Assembly (NCBI GenBank): GCA_028695945.1
Contig: JAQVIB010000033.1
Coordinates: 1-12,672 of the forward strand
Reading direction: 5' to 3'
From: Lachnospiraceae bacterium
Lineage (GTDB): Bacteria; Bacillota; Clostridia; Lachnospirales; Anaerotignaceae
DNA: 12,672 nucleotides
Shown: piece by piece, positions 7,222-12,672 of the stretch
Layout of the letters: every line of letters starts with the position of its first letter
Numbering within the stretch: the stretch's first letter is position 1
Program-made: the position numbers and the translations under genes
The notes under the pieces: model-generated
The model's database searches: none
What the model was told of the DNA's origin: nothing
What the model saw: the letters and a program-made list of their open reading frames with translations, nothing else

Positions 7222-7533
7222 ATGGTTGTTGTGAATGTAGATTACATACCAGGAAAAGAACTTGAGTTATTGGGAATGGTGAAAGGGTGCACAGTGCATT
7301 CTAAGAATATCGGCAGGGATATTGCGGCAGGATTAAAAACTATTGTTGGTGGAGAAATAAAGGGTTACACACAGATGATAGAAGATGCCAGAAGTGTTGC
7401 AGAGACAAGAATGATTGACGAAGCAAAGAAGATGGGTGCTGATGCGGTTATTAATGTGAGATACACATCTTCATCTGTTATGCAGTCTGCAAGTGAGATA
7501 CTTGCCTTTGGTACAGCAGTTAAATTTAAGTAA
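7222..7533 (+). CDS. YbjQ family (UPF0145) protein
   Basis: This small soluble protein of the YbjQ family, sometimes called a heavy-metal-binding domain, is recognised by VGGE at 42-45, the run of AR and ETRM helices (56-64), GADAVINVR (72-80) and the closing AFGTAV (95-100). The length of 103 aa is normal. The family forms beta-rich oligomers in known structures, but its cellular role is not established and none is assigned. AAAGGAGGT (7209-7217) sets the start. It lies 104 nt after ispH-rpsA, on the far side of a stem-loop, and has no recognisable promoter, so it is probably read through from the operon. A terminator follows directly. Confidence 0.88.
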   Translation: MVVVNVDYIPGKELELLGMVKGCTVHSKNIGRDIAAGLKTIVGGEIKGYTQMIEDARSVAETRMIDEAKKMGADAVINVRYTSSSVMQSASEILAFGTAVKFK

Positions 7534-7539
7534 AATTAA

Positions 7540-7580
7540 AACCGTAGATAGCCATAATACAGTGCTATCTAAGGTTTTTT
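7540..7580. terminator. Bidirectional terminator between convergent genes
   Basis: AACCGTAGATAGC (7540-7552) pairs with GCTATCTAAGGTT (7564-7576) with one G-A mismatch and an 11-nt loop. Six T follow on the plus strand (7575-7580). On the minus strand the stem is followed by a TTTTAATTTT-like run, so it can end both the ybjQ-family transcript and the converging DUF975 transcript. Confidence 0.85.
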
Positions 7581-7589
7581 ATTTGGTAA

Positions 7590-8450
7590 TTATATTATTG
7601 AATCCATAGCATTAATTTTGCCGAAACCTGGGAAGTCGTTTTCATCGGCAGTGCCCCTGTTAAGAACATCTTCACGCAGTGCAGCATAAAGTTCAGCGTT
7701 TGTTGCGGATACATATGGATTTACATAAAGTACGCTTAAAATGCCAGCTGTGAAAAGTGATAATATATACCAACCAATGAAAGACAAATCAAGTAAAAAT
7801 GAATCCATTTTATTATCTCTCATCATTTCCTTGCTAAGTTTAAATGCTCTTTTTCTTTCTATTCCAGGGTTTTCACACAATATGTATGGTACCATTCTAT
7901 ATTCGTAAGTTTTAATTATACCAGGAATAACTAAAAGCAGTGTCAATAACACTATGTAGATATTCATTAGGAAAACAGTTAAAACTGAGTTGCCCAGGTT
8001 GCCTTCTTTATAGATATATAAAATTCTATCTAATGGTGTATTTTCATTTTCTCGAAGCTCCATAAAATATCTATTACTTCCTATAGTAAGAGGAACTAAA
8101 ATGAAAAGTCGCAGTATTACGGAAGCCAATGAGGCCAAAAGTGCAATAAATATTACTGTAGAAGCTGCACCGTTTGCCAAAAAGTTAAGAATATCATTAG
8201 TACCATCTGCCATACCTCCGGAGGTTACAGTAAAAACAGAAGTAAAAGACCCTATTGTTTCGCCAACCTTTGTAAATGTAGAATTTGTAATTCCTGTTTG
8301 TGGAGTGCGGTGTTTTTTATTTACGGTACTGTTTGCTGATGTAAAAATTCCGTTAATGATTGAAAGAATGAGGCAAACGATTACTGCTGTAGTATGTGCT
8401 CGTTTAAAACTTGCCTTTCCAAGTGCTTTTATTTCTCCTATGTCCCACAT
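7590..8450 (-). CDS. DUF975 family integral membrane protein
   Basis: This predicted membrane protein of 286 aa belongs to DUF975, a family of unknown function common in Firmicutes. The N-terminus MWDIGEIKALGKASFKR is the short basic stretch typical of the family. Hydrophobic segments lie at about 20-37, 95-125, 155-180 and 217-243. The region 38-90 is polar, rich in Thr, Ser and Gly, and probably a loop. The family-like block PYVSATNAELYAALRED lies at 245-261. I start at 8450 rather than at an upstream Met because AAGGAGG (minus strand, 8465-8459) lies 8 nt before this ATG. It is 70 nt downstream of nadE on the same strand; a shared transcript with lexA-nadE is possible but a stem-loop lies between them. 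Confidence 0.8.
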   Translation of the reverse strand: MWDIGEIKALGKASFKRAHTTAVIVCLILSIINGIFTSANSTVNKKHRTPQTGITNSTFTKVGETIGSFTSVFTVTSGGMADGTNDILNFLANGAASTVIFIALLASLASVILRLFILVPLTIGSNRYFMELRENENTPLDRILYIYKEGNLGNSVLTVFLMNIYIVLLTLLLVIPGIIKTYEYRMVPYILCENPGIERKRAFKLSKEMMRDNKMDSFLLDLSFIGWYILSLFTAGILSVLYVNPYVSATNAELYAALREDVLNRGTADENDFPGFGKINAMDSII

Positions 8451-8493
8451 ATTTATTTCCTCCTTATTTTTACAAATATAATAGTAGTATGTA

Positions 8494-8514
8494 GCCAACA
8501 AAAATTATGTTGGC
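8494..8514 (-). other. Stem-loop after nadE
   Basis: GCCAACA and TGTTGGC form a perfect 7-bp stem with a 7-nt loop, 6 nt past the nadE stop. No clear T-tract follows on the minus strand, so termination would be weak. It may partly separate nadE from the DUF975 gene. Confidence 0.4.
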
Positions 8515-8520
8515 AAGGTG

Positions 8521-10458
8521 TTACAGTTTTTCTACCTCATTAAGCCAAACGTTACTTACGGCATCACTTGGCATACGCCAATCTCCACGAGGCGAAAGGT
8601 TTATTGTACCAACTTTTGGTCCATCTGGCAAGCATGACCGTTTAAATTGTTGATTAAAGAAGCGACGATAAAAGTTTTTAAGCCATTTCAAGATTATTTC
8701 CCTTTGGTAAACTCCTGCAAAGGCATTTTCCGCAAAATACATAATTTTTGCTGGAGAAAATCCGAAACGAACCACATAATACAAAAAGAAATCATGGAGT
8801 TCATAAGGGCCTACGATATCTTCAGTTTTTTGATTAATTTCACCATTCTCATTGGGTGGAAGCAATTCAGGGCTTACCGGTGTATCCAACACATCAAATA
8901 GAATTGCATTTGATGCTTCATCCAGACTGCCAGAGTTTGCAACATAATCTACAAGAACACGTACCAGAGTTTTTGGAACACCACTGTTTACCCCATACAT
9001 TGACATATGGTCACCATTATAGGTTGCCCACCCCAAAGCAAGCTCTGATAAGTCACCTGTACCTACAACTAGGCCGTTTTCTTTATTTGCTAAATCCATA
9101 AGGATTTGGGTGCGTTCACGTGCCTGTGTATTCTCATACGTTACATCATGAATATTCACATCATGGTCTATATCCTTAAAATGCTGAAGGCTTGCATCTT
9201 TAATTGATATTTCTTTAGTGGTTATCCCCAGTGCTTTCATGAGATTTACTGCATTATTGTAGGTTCTATCTGTTGTGCCGAAGCCAGGCATTGTTACACC
9301 AATAATACTTTCACGAGATATACCAACATAATCACATGCTTTGGCGGCAACCAAAAGAGCCAAAGTTGAATCCAATCCTCCAGAGATACCAATTATTAAA
9401 GTTTTTGCCTGGGTATGAAGAAAGCGTTTTGCAAGCCCAGAAAGTTGAATATTAAAAATATCACTGCATCGCTGGCTAAGCTTTTGATCGTCTCTAGGAA
9501 CAAATGGTTTTGGAATAATTGTACGCTCCAAGGTTTTTGTTTCTATTTCTTCCATGTCAAAATAAATTGTTCTAAATAGCGGAAGTCCCATTGATTTTTT
9601 ATGTGACATAAATGATGTGTTCTTTTTCCTGTCATTGCAAAGCTGTTCTAAATCCACATCGGCAACAATTAGTTGGTGTTCTTTTGAAAAGCGTTTACTT
9701 TCCTTAAATATAACACCATTTTCACATATCATACTGTGTCCGCTGAAAACTACATCTTGCGTAGATTCCCCAAACCCTGCAGAGGAATAGACATATGCAG
9801 AAATAGTATTTGCTGATTGATGAGAAACCAACGACCTTCTGTATTCATATTTTGTAGCAAGCTCGTTACTAGCAGACGGGTTAAGAATTACTGTTGCACC
9901 ACCCATGGAAAGGTAACTGCTAGGCGGTATAGGTGACCATAAATCTTCGCATATTTCTACACCTATTGAAAGATTAGGTATATTTTGTGCAGTGAAAATA
10001 AGGTCATTTCCAATTGGAACTGTTTGACCGCAGAGTTTTATCTCTTTTGAAATTAAATCTGCTGATGAAGAAAACCAGCGTTCCTCATAAAATTCACTAT
10101 AATTGGGAAGATATGTTTTAGGAACTACACCAAGTATTTTACCCTTATGAAGAAGTATAGCACAGTTAAAGGTTTGATTATCGCATTGAATTGGTAGGCT
10201 AACGGCAATAATCATATTTACAGACTGTGTATTTTCTATTATATGGGTAAGTGAGTTTACGCATGCTTTCAAAAGTGGTGATTGAAAAAACAAATCGCTA
10301 CAAGTGTAGGCAGAGATGCAGAGTTCCGGAAAAACAAGGACATTTATATCCTTTGTGGTTGCTTCGTGAATTAGTTGCATAATTTCCTCTGTGTTATACG
10401 AAGTATCGGCAACTGCAAGCTTTGGCACTGCAGCAGCCACACGAACAAGTCCGTACAT
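8521..10458 (-). CDS. nadE: Glutamine-dependent NAD+ synthetase
   Basis: The enzyme makes NAD+ from deamido-NAD+, ATP and glutamine, the last step of NAD synthesis. The N-terminal nitrilase-type glutaminase domain (about 5-290) has the catalytic triad E45, K114 and C170 in FPELCIS, VPKTYLPNY and VEICEDLW. The C-terminal synthetase domain (about 325-645) has the ATP pyrophosphatase P-loop SGGLDST at 359-365. The length of 645 aa fits the two-domain form, which can use glutamine, rather than the short ammonia-dependent NadE. AAAGGAGTGATT before the ATG sets the start. The gene begins only 19 nt after lexA and has no recognisable promoter of its own, so it probably shares the SOS-regulated lexA transcript. 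Confidence 0.95.
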   Translation of the reverse strand: MYGLVRVAAAVPKLAVADTSYNTEEIMQLIHEATTKDINVLVFPELCISAYTCSDLFFQSPLLKACVNSLTHIIENTQSVNMIIAVSLPIQCDNQTFNCAILLHKGKILGVVPKTYLPNYSEFYEERWFSSSADLISKEIKLCGQTVPIGNDLIFTAQNIPNLSIGVEICEDLWSPIPPSSYLSMGGATVILNPSASNELATKYEYRRSLVSHQSANTISAYVYSSAGFGESTQDVVFSGHSMICENGVIFKESKRFSKEHQLIVADVDLEQLCNDRKKNTSFMSHKKSMGLPLFRTIYFDMEEIETKTLERTIIPKPFVPRDDQKLSQRCSDIFNIQLSGLAKRFLHTQAKTLIIGISGGLDSTLALLVAAKACDYVGISRESIIGVTMPGFGTTDRTYNNAVNLMKALGITTKEISIKDASLQHFKDIDHDVNIHDVTYENTQARERTQILMDLANKENGLVVGTGDLSELALGWATYNGDHMSMYGVNSGVPKTLVRVLVDYVANSGSLDEASNAILFDVLDTPVSPELLPPNENGEINQKTEDIVGPYELHDFFLYYVVRFGFSPAKIMYFAENAFAGVYQREIILKWLKNFYRRFFNQQFKRSCLPDGPKVGTINLSPRGDWRMPSDAVSNVWLNEVEKL

Positions 10459-10477
10459 TTAATAAATCACTCCTTTG

Positions 10478-11092
10478 TTAATTGAATTTTCTGAAAAGGC
10501 CAACTACCTTACCTAGTATAGTACATTCTTGTACTATAATTGGAGTCATTGTGCTGTTTGCTGGCTGAAGGCGTATATAGTCTTTTTCTCTAAAAAACTT
10601 TTTAACGGTTGCATAGTCTTCAATTAATGCCACAACGATATCCCCGTTTTCAGCTGCACTCTGCTGGCGAACAAGAATTAAATCTTTATCAAAAATTCCT
10701 GCTTCAATCATACTCTCGCCACGAACTTTAAGCATGAACACATCATCATTGTTTACATATTGAATAGGAAGAGGAAATGTATCTTCAATATTTTCAACAG
10801 CCAGAATAGGTGTACCAGCAGTTATTGTTCCAACAATAGGGACATGAACCAATTCTTGATTATAGTCGATAGCAGGCTCTAAGTTTAAAACTTCTATAGC
10901 ACGTGGCTTTGTAGGGTCTCGTCGAATATAACCTTTTTTTTCGAGACGAGATAGATGTCCGTGAACAGTTGAAGTTGATTTTAAACCGATTGCTTCACAG
11001 ATTTCTCGCACTGACGGTGGATATCCCTTTTGATGAACTTCTTGCTTTATAAATTGTAGTATTTGTTGCTGTTTTGCAGACAAGTCAGTCAA
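10478..11092 (-). CDS. lexA: LexA repressor of the SOS response
   Basis: LexA binds SOS boxes and is inactivated by RecA-stimulated self-cleavage. The N-terminal winged helix-turn-helix (about 1-65) closely resembles the B. subtilis protein (GYPPSVREICEAIGL, STVHGHLSRLEKKGYIRRDP). The cleavage site is A92-G93 in TITAGTP. The catalytic dyad is S127 (RGESM) and K164 (ATVKKF). At 204 aa it has normal length, and all key residues are present. The start codon is TTG (minus strand, 11092-11090) with GAGGTGAT just upstream; the nearby ATG runs into a stop after one codon. Its promoter carries a LexA box, so it should regulate itself. It is divergent from a yneA-like gene, as in Bacillus. Confidence 0.96.
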   Translation of the reverse strand: MTDLSAKQQQILQFIKQEVHQKGYPPSVREICEAIGLKSTSTVHGHLSRLEKKGYIRRDPTKPRAIEVLNLEPAIDYNQELVHVPIVGTITAGTPILAVENIEDTFPLPIQYVNNDDVFMLKVRGESMIEAGIFDKDLILVRQQSAAENGDIVVALIEDYATVKKFFREKDYIRLQPANSTMTPIIVQECTILGKVVGLFRKFN

Positions 11093-11125
11093 GTAATCAC
11101 CTCATAATTTCTAAATATTGTCAAT

Positions 11126-11154
11126 ATTATACCATAACAGACCAAAAAATTCAA
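11126..11154 (-). promoter_or_regulatory. lexA promoter (sigma-A, extended -10)
   Basis: On the minus strand TTGAAT (11154-11149), a 17-nt spacer and TATAAT (11131-11126) form a strong sigma-A promoter, with TGG before the -10 giving an extended -10. A LexA box overlaps the -35 side. Confidence 0.85.
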
Positions 11155-11164
11155 ACTTGCGTTC
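11153..11164. promoter_or_regulatory. LexA (SOS) box 1, over the lexA -35 region
   Basis: On the minus strand this reads GAACGCAAGTTT, matching GAAC-N4-GTTY of the Firmicutes SOS box. It touches the lexA -35 element, which fits autorepression. Confidence 0.65.
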
Positions 11165-11183
11165 TACTAAAACGAAAACATTG

Positions 11184-11212
11184 TTGACAAAGAACTAATG
11201 TTCGTGTATATT
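11184..11212 (+). promoter_or_regulatory. Promoter of the yneA-like gene
   Basis: TTGACA (11184-11189), a 17-nt spacer and TATATT (11207-11212) make a near-consensus sigma-A promoter. Its spacer contains SOS box 2. Confidence 0.88.
11192..11203. promoter_or_regulatory. LexA (SOS) box 2, inside the promoter spacer
   Basis: GAACTAATGTTC is a perfect GAAC-N4-GTTC dyad and is flanked on the right by G, as in the longer CGAAC-N4-GTTCG form. It lies wholly between the -35 and -10 boxes, so bound LexA would block RNA polymerase. Confidence 0.9.
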
Positions 11213-11223
11213 AAGATAAAAAA

Positions 11224-11235
11224 GAACAAATGTTT
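11224..11235. promoter_or_regulatory. LexA (SOS) box 3, downstream of the start site
   Basis: GAACAAATGTTT matches GAAC-N4-GTTY. It lies just after the expected transcription start (about 11219), 32 bp from box 2 and thus close to three helical turns, so two LexA dimers could sit on the same face. Confidence 0.7.
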
Positions 11236-11250
11236 GAAAGGCGGCTGTAT

Positions 11251-11526
11251 ATGAGAAAATATGTTTTAATTTTAATTACAATAATAATAGCATTAATGTC
11301 AACTGTTCTATCTCTTGGCAATACAAAAGTACGTAGAGAACATATTTATTACAAATCAGTTGATATTACAAAGAGTGATACTTTATGGGGAATAGCTGAT
11401 ACTTACAAAAATGAAAATATGTCTGTTACTAATTATATTTCCCTTATTAAAGATTTTAATGATATGGAAAGTGATGTTATTAAAATTGGGCAAAAAATAA
11501 TTTTACCAATAGAGGTAGAAGAATAA
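11251..11526 (+). CDS. YneA-like SOS cell-division inhibitor (TM segment plus LysM)
   Basis: This 91-aa protein has one N-terminal membrane segment (about 4-22), a short basic stretch (KVRRE, 26-30) and a LysM peptidoglycan-binding domain (about 39-87, with SDTLWGIADTY and IKIGQKIILPI). This is the plan of B. subtilis YneA, which is made during SOS and delays septation. The location next to lexA under two LexA boxes supports the same role here. I start at 11251 because AAAGGCGG (11237-11244) lies 6 nt before it. The in-frame ATG at 11230 falls inside SOS box 3 and has no ribosome binding site. No yneB-type resolvase gene follows, unlike in Bacillus. No clear terminator was found after it. Confidence 0.82.
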   Translation: MRKYVLILITIIIALMSTVLSLGNTKVRREHIYYKSVDITKSDTLWGIADTYKNENMSVTNYISLIKDFNDMESDVIKIGQKIILPIEVEE

Positions 11527-11555
11527 AAATGAATTTTAAAAATCTAAAATCTGTC

Positions 11556-11585
11556 TGAATAAAAAATGAATTACAAACAATAATA
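11556..11585 (+). promoter_or_regulatory. Weak candidate forespore (sigma-G-like) promoter
   Basis: TGAATA (11556-11561) matches the sigma-G -35 pattern, and AATAATA (11579-11585) after 17 nt differs from CATnmTA only at the first base. It lies about 60 nt before the small gene at 11643. The DNA here is very AT-rich, so a chance match is quite possible. Confidence 0.25.
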
Positions 11586-11642
11586 ACTACTGCAGATGTA
11601 ATTGATAAGTCTGTAAAACTATTATTTAGGGAGTGGATTAGA

Positions 11643-11843
11643 ATGGATAAGAAAGCGGAAAACATGATGGACAAGACAACACAAAAGAATTCAACATCAA
11701 AAACAACCACAAACAAAAATTCTGAAATGAATATGAACAGAACAGAATTTGCACAGGAGTACAATCTCAACACTGACAAAAAGAGCAAAAACTGTAATAC
11801 AAACAAAACAAATAGAAACAGCAACAGTAACAAAAACCCATAA
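11643..11843 (+). CDS. Small Asn/Lys/Thr/Ser-rich protein of unknown function
   Basis: This 66-aa protein is not recognised. By hand count it has 16 Asn, 11 Lys, 10 Thr and 6 Ser, about 65% of all residues, with no hydrophobic segment, so it is probably soluble and disordered. AGGGAG (11628-11633) lies 9 nt before the ATG, and a strong terminator lies 37 nt after the stop, so it looks like a real transcription unit. The segment TEFAQEYN (34-41) resembles the GPR protease site of small acid-soluble spore proteins (EIASEF in alpha/beta types, TEFASET in gamma types), and these proteins are also small and Asn-rich. The single Cys51 is unusual for that group. A spore-protein role is a guess. The reading frame continues upstream to a TGA at 11556. 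Confidence 0.5.
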   Translation: MDKKAENMMDKTTQKNSTSKTTTNKNSEMNMNRTEFAQEYNLNTDKKSKNCNTNKTNRNSNSNKNP

Positions 11844-11880
11844 AAAAGCAGAGTTCATTAAAGCTTAATTAAGCCAAAAG

Positions 11881-11922
11881 CAGTCCTAATCCTGTGTTTA
11901 TACAGTGATTAGGGCTGTTTTT
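11881..11922 (+). terminator. Rho-independent terminator before the rRNA operon
   Basis: CAGTCCTAATC (11881-11891) pairs with GATTAGGGCTG (11907-11917) in an 11-bp stem with one G-T pair. An inner CTGT/ACAG stem caps it, and TTTTT follows at 11918-11922. It insulates the rRNA promoters from upstream transcription. Confidence 0.93.
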
Positions 11923-11941
11923 AATATAAGCAAAAAACTTA

Positions 11942-11969
11942 TTGACATTTGGCGAAATACGTGTATAAT
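11942..11969 (+). promoter_or_regulatory. rRNA promoter P1
   Basis: TTGACA (11942-11947), 16 nt and TATAAT (11964-11969): both boxes are perfect consensus. CGTGTCAC (11977-11984) covers the expected start region. An AAAAAACTT block precedes the -35 box. Confidence 0.93.
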
Positions 11970-12058
11970 AAGTATTCGTGTCACCGCAAAAGGCGAAGGC
12001 ACAGGTACAGGGTGAAAATGGAGATTTAAATGTTCTAAAAACTTTTTGAAAAAAGGTA

Positions 12059-12086
12059 TTGACATTTTCTGAAAAGTCTGTATAAT
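12059..12086 (+). promoter_or_regulatory. rRNA promoter P2
   Basis: TTGACA (12059-12064), 16 nt and TATAAT (12081-12086). The A- and T-tracts at 12037-12056 act as a likely UP element. GTGTCAC recurs at 12094-12100. Confidence 0.93.
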
Positions 12087-12175
12087 ATATCGAGTGTCAC
12101 TTCCAAGGAAGTAACACGGCGGATAGAAAAGAATTTAAACAAATGCTTTAAGTAAAAAAACTTTTGAAAAAAGTA

Positions 12176-12203
12176 TTGACAAATTCTGATAAATCTGTAT
12201 AAT
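12176..12203 (+). promoter_or_regulatory. rRNA promoter P3
   Basis: TTGACA (12176-12181), 16 nt and TATAAT (12198-12203). The upstream block at 12154-12173 closely resembles that of P2, and CGTGTCAC follows at 12211-12218. P2 and P3 are the most similar pair. Confidence 0.93.
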
Positions 12204-12293
12204 AAATAAGCGTGTCACTTGCGGGACTTCAACAAAATGCCCAAAGAACTTAAGAGTTGAAACAAAAAACTTGAAAAAAGTTCAAAAAAACAG

Positions 12294-12322
12294 TTGACAA
12301 ACTTAAAGAAATTTGGTAAGAT
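12294..12322 (+). promoter_or_regulatory. rRNA promoter P4 (nearest to 16S, weaker -10)
   Basis: TTGACA (12294-12299), 17 nt and TAAGAT (12317-12322). Unlike P1-P3 it has a 17-nt spacer, a non-consensus -10 box and no GTGTCAC element. The A-rich block at 12263-12290 is kept. Confidence 0.75.
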
Positions 12323-12326
12323 AATC

Positions 12327-12354
12327 TTCGCTGACAACAATGATTGAAAGCGAG
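12327..12354 (+). promoter_or_regulatory. boxB-like stem-loop in the rRNA leader
   Basis: TTCGCT (12327-12332) pairs with AGCGAG (12349-12354), including one terminal T-G pair, with a 16-nt loop. It lies 15 nt before boxA, the usual boxB-boxA order of antitermination leaders. The function is inferred from position. Confidence 0.4.
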
Positions 12355-12368
12355 AAAATATGAAACAT

Positions 12369-12388
12369 TGATCTTTGAAAACTGAACA
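12369..12388 (+). promoter_or_regulatory. boxA antitermination element of the rRNA leader
   Basis: TGATCTTTGAAAACTGAACA closely matches the conserved Firmicutes rRNA-leader boxA (TGYTCTTTGAAAACT). It is expected to bind the NusB-S10 complex and prevent premature termination in the rRNA operon. Confidence 0.82.
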
Positions 12389-12418
12389 GTTGATTAAACT
12401 AAACCCATAGTTAATTTC

Positions 12419-12435
12419 TGCGACCAACGGTCGCA
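12419..12435 (+). other. Perfect stem-loop in the rRNA leader
   Basis: TGCGACC (12419-12425) and GGTCGCA (12429-12435) form a 7-bp GC-rich stem with a 3-nt loop. It lacks a T-tract, so it is not a terminator. It may act in leader folding or 16S precursor processing. Confidence 0.6.
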
Positions 12436-12470
12436 AAAGTAATTCAATGGAAACAAAAAAACAAATGTCG

Positions 12471-12503
12471 GTGCAGACTGACAAGCTAGTGCAAACTGGC
12501 AAG
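12471..12503 (+). repeat. Short direct repeat just before 16S rRNA
   Basis: GTGCAGACTGACAAG (12471-12485) and GTGCAAACTGGCAAG (12489-12503) match at 13 of 15 positions with an 18-nt period. They lie where the 5' strand of the 16S processing stem is expected. Confidence 0.7.
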
Positions 12504-12514
12504 GACAAAAACTT

Positions 12515-12672
<158 letters not shown>

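Larger units (their letters stand above)
11932..12330 (+). repeat. Tandem array of four rRNA promoter units, about 117 bp apart
   Basis: This stretch without protein genes repeats a promoter module four times. Each module has an A-rich block with AAAAACTT, then TTGACA, a -10 box and, in the first three copies, GTGTCAC 8-9 nt past the -10. The TTGACA boxes start at 11942, 12059, 12176 and 12294, giving spacings of 117, 117 and 118 bp. The sequences between modules are not alike, so only the promoter cores are conserved. Confidence 0.85.

Noticed and set aside
8101..8481. Plus-strand open frame of 126 aa opposite the DUF975 gene
   Set aside because: The minus-strand gene has a strong ribosome binding site and a coherent set of membrane segments. 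The plus-strand frame has none of these.
8466..8500. Possible promoter for the DUF975 gene (minus strand, TATTAT/TATATT boxes)
   Set aside because: No -35 box with 16-18 nt spacing was convincing. The gene may be read through from nadE.
11480..11833. Minus-strand frame coding a Leu/Phe/Val-rich, membrane-like 117-aa protein
   Set aside because: It is the antisense image of the Asn/Lys-rich small gene and the end of the yneA-like gene. It starts with TTG without a ribosome binding site, and the plus strand has a ribosome binding site and a terminator.
11864..11874. AT-rich palindrome CTTAATTAAG before the last terminator
   Set aside because: It is short and low in GC, and the strong hairpin immediately downstream explains termination.

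Overview
The window looks like chromosome from a low-GC, spore-forming member of the Clostridia, most likely in or near Lachnospirales. The evidence is the AT-rich sequence, strong GGAGG-type ribosome binding sites, an IspH-S1 fusion gene of the kind known from clostridia, a LexA/YneA-type SOS locus, a forespore-type promoter in front of a D-Ala-D-Ala carboxypeptidase, and the clostridial-looking first ~158 nt of a 16S rRNA. No species call is made.

Layout. (1) 84-2125: a dacF-type carboxypeptidase behind a sigma-F-like promoter, then the pseudouridine synthase gene rluB and a strong terminator. (2) 2168-7117: a plus-strand housekeeping operon that starts at twin extended -10 elements: histidine phosphatase, flavoprotein (BaiN/YhiN family), aroH, cmk and ispH-rpsA, with tight or overlapping junctions. 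A stem-loop and a YbjQ-family gene follow, ending in a terminator shared with the convergent strand. (3) 7590-11092, minus strand: lexA, nadE (19 nt apart) and then a DUF975 membrane protein. (4) 11093-11526: a divergent control region with three LexA boxes and two good sigma-A promoters, and a short yneA-like gene encoding one TM segment plus LysM. (5) 11643-11843: an unrecognised 66-aa Asn/Lys/Thr-rich protein, then a strong terminator. (6) 11932-12672: four tandem rRNA promoters, a leader with boxA and stem-loops, and the 5' end of 16S rRNA.

How it works together. Region 2 makes basic metabolites and translation parts (chorismate to prephenate, CMP/dCMP phosphorylation, isoprenoid precursors, S1). 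Regions 3 and 4 form an SOS module: LexA represses its own gene and the divisome inhibitor, and nadE probably shares the lexA transcript. Region 6 drives rRNA synthesis.

Most interesting signals. The S1 half of the IspH-S1 fusion carries its own perfect Shine-Dalgarno, an in-frame ATG at the domain boundary, a plausible internal promoter, and a sharp change in codon use (ATA is 20 of 38 Ile codons before the internal ATG, 2 of 30 after it). The four rRNA promoters are spaced 117, 117 and 118 bp. The 66-aa protein has a GPR-site-like EFAQEY motif and a weak sigma-G-like promoter, so it may be a divergent spore protein. No CRISPR array, insertion sequence, phage gene, tRNA gene or riboswitch was recognised.
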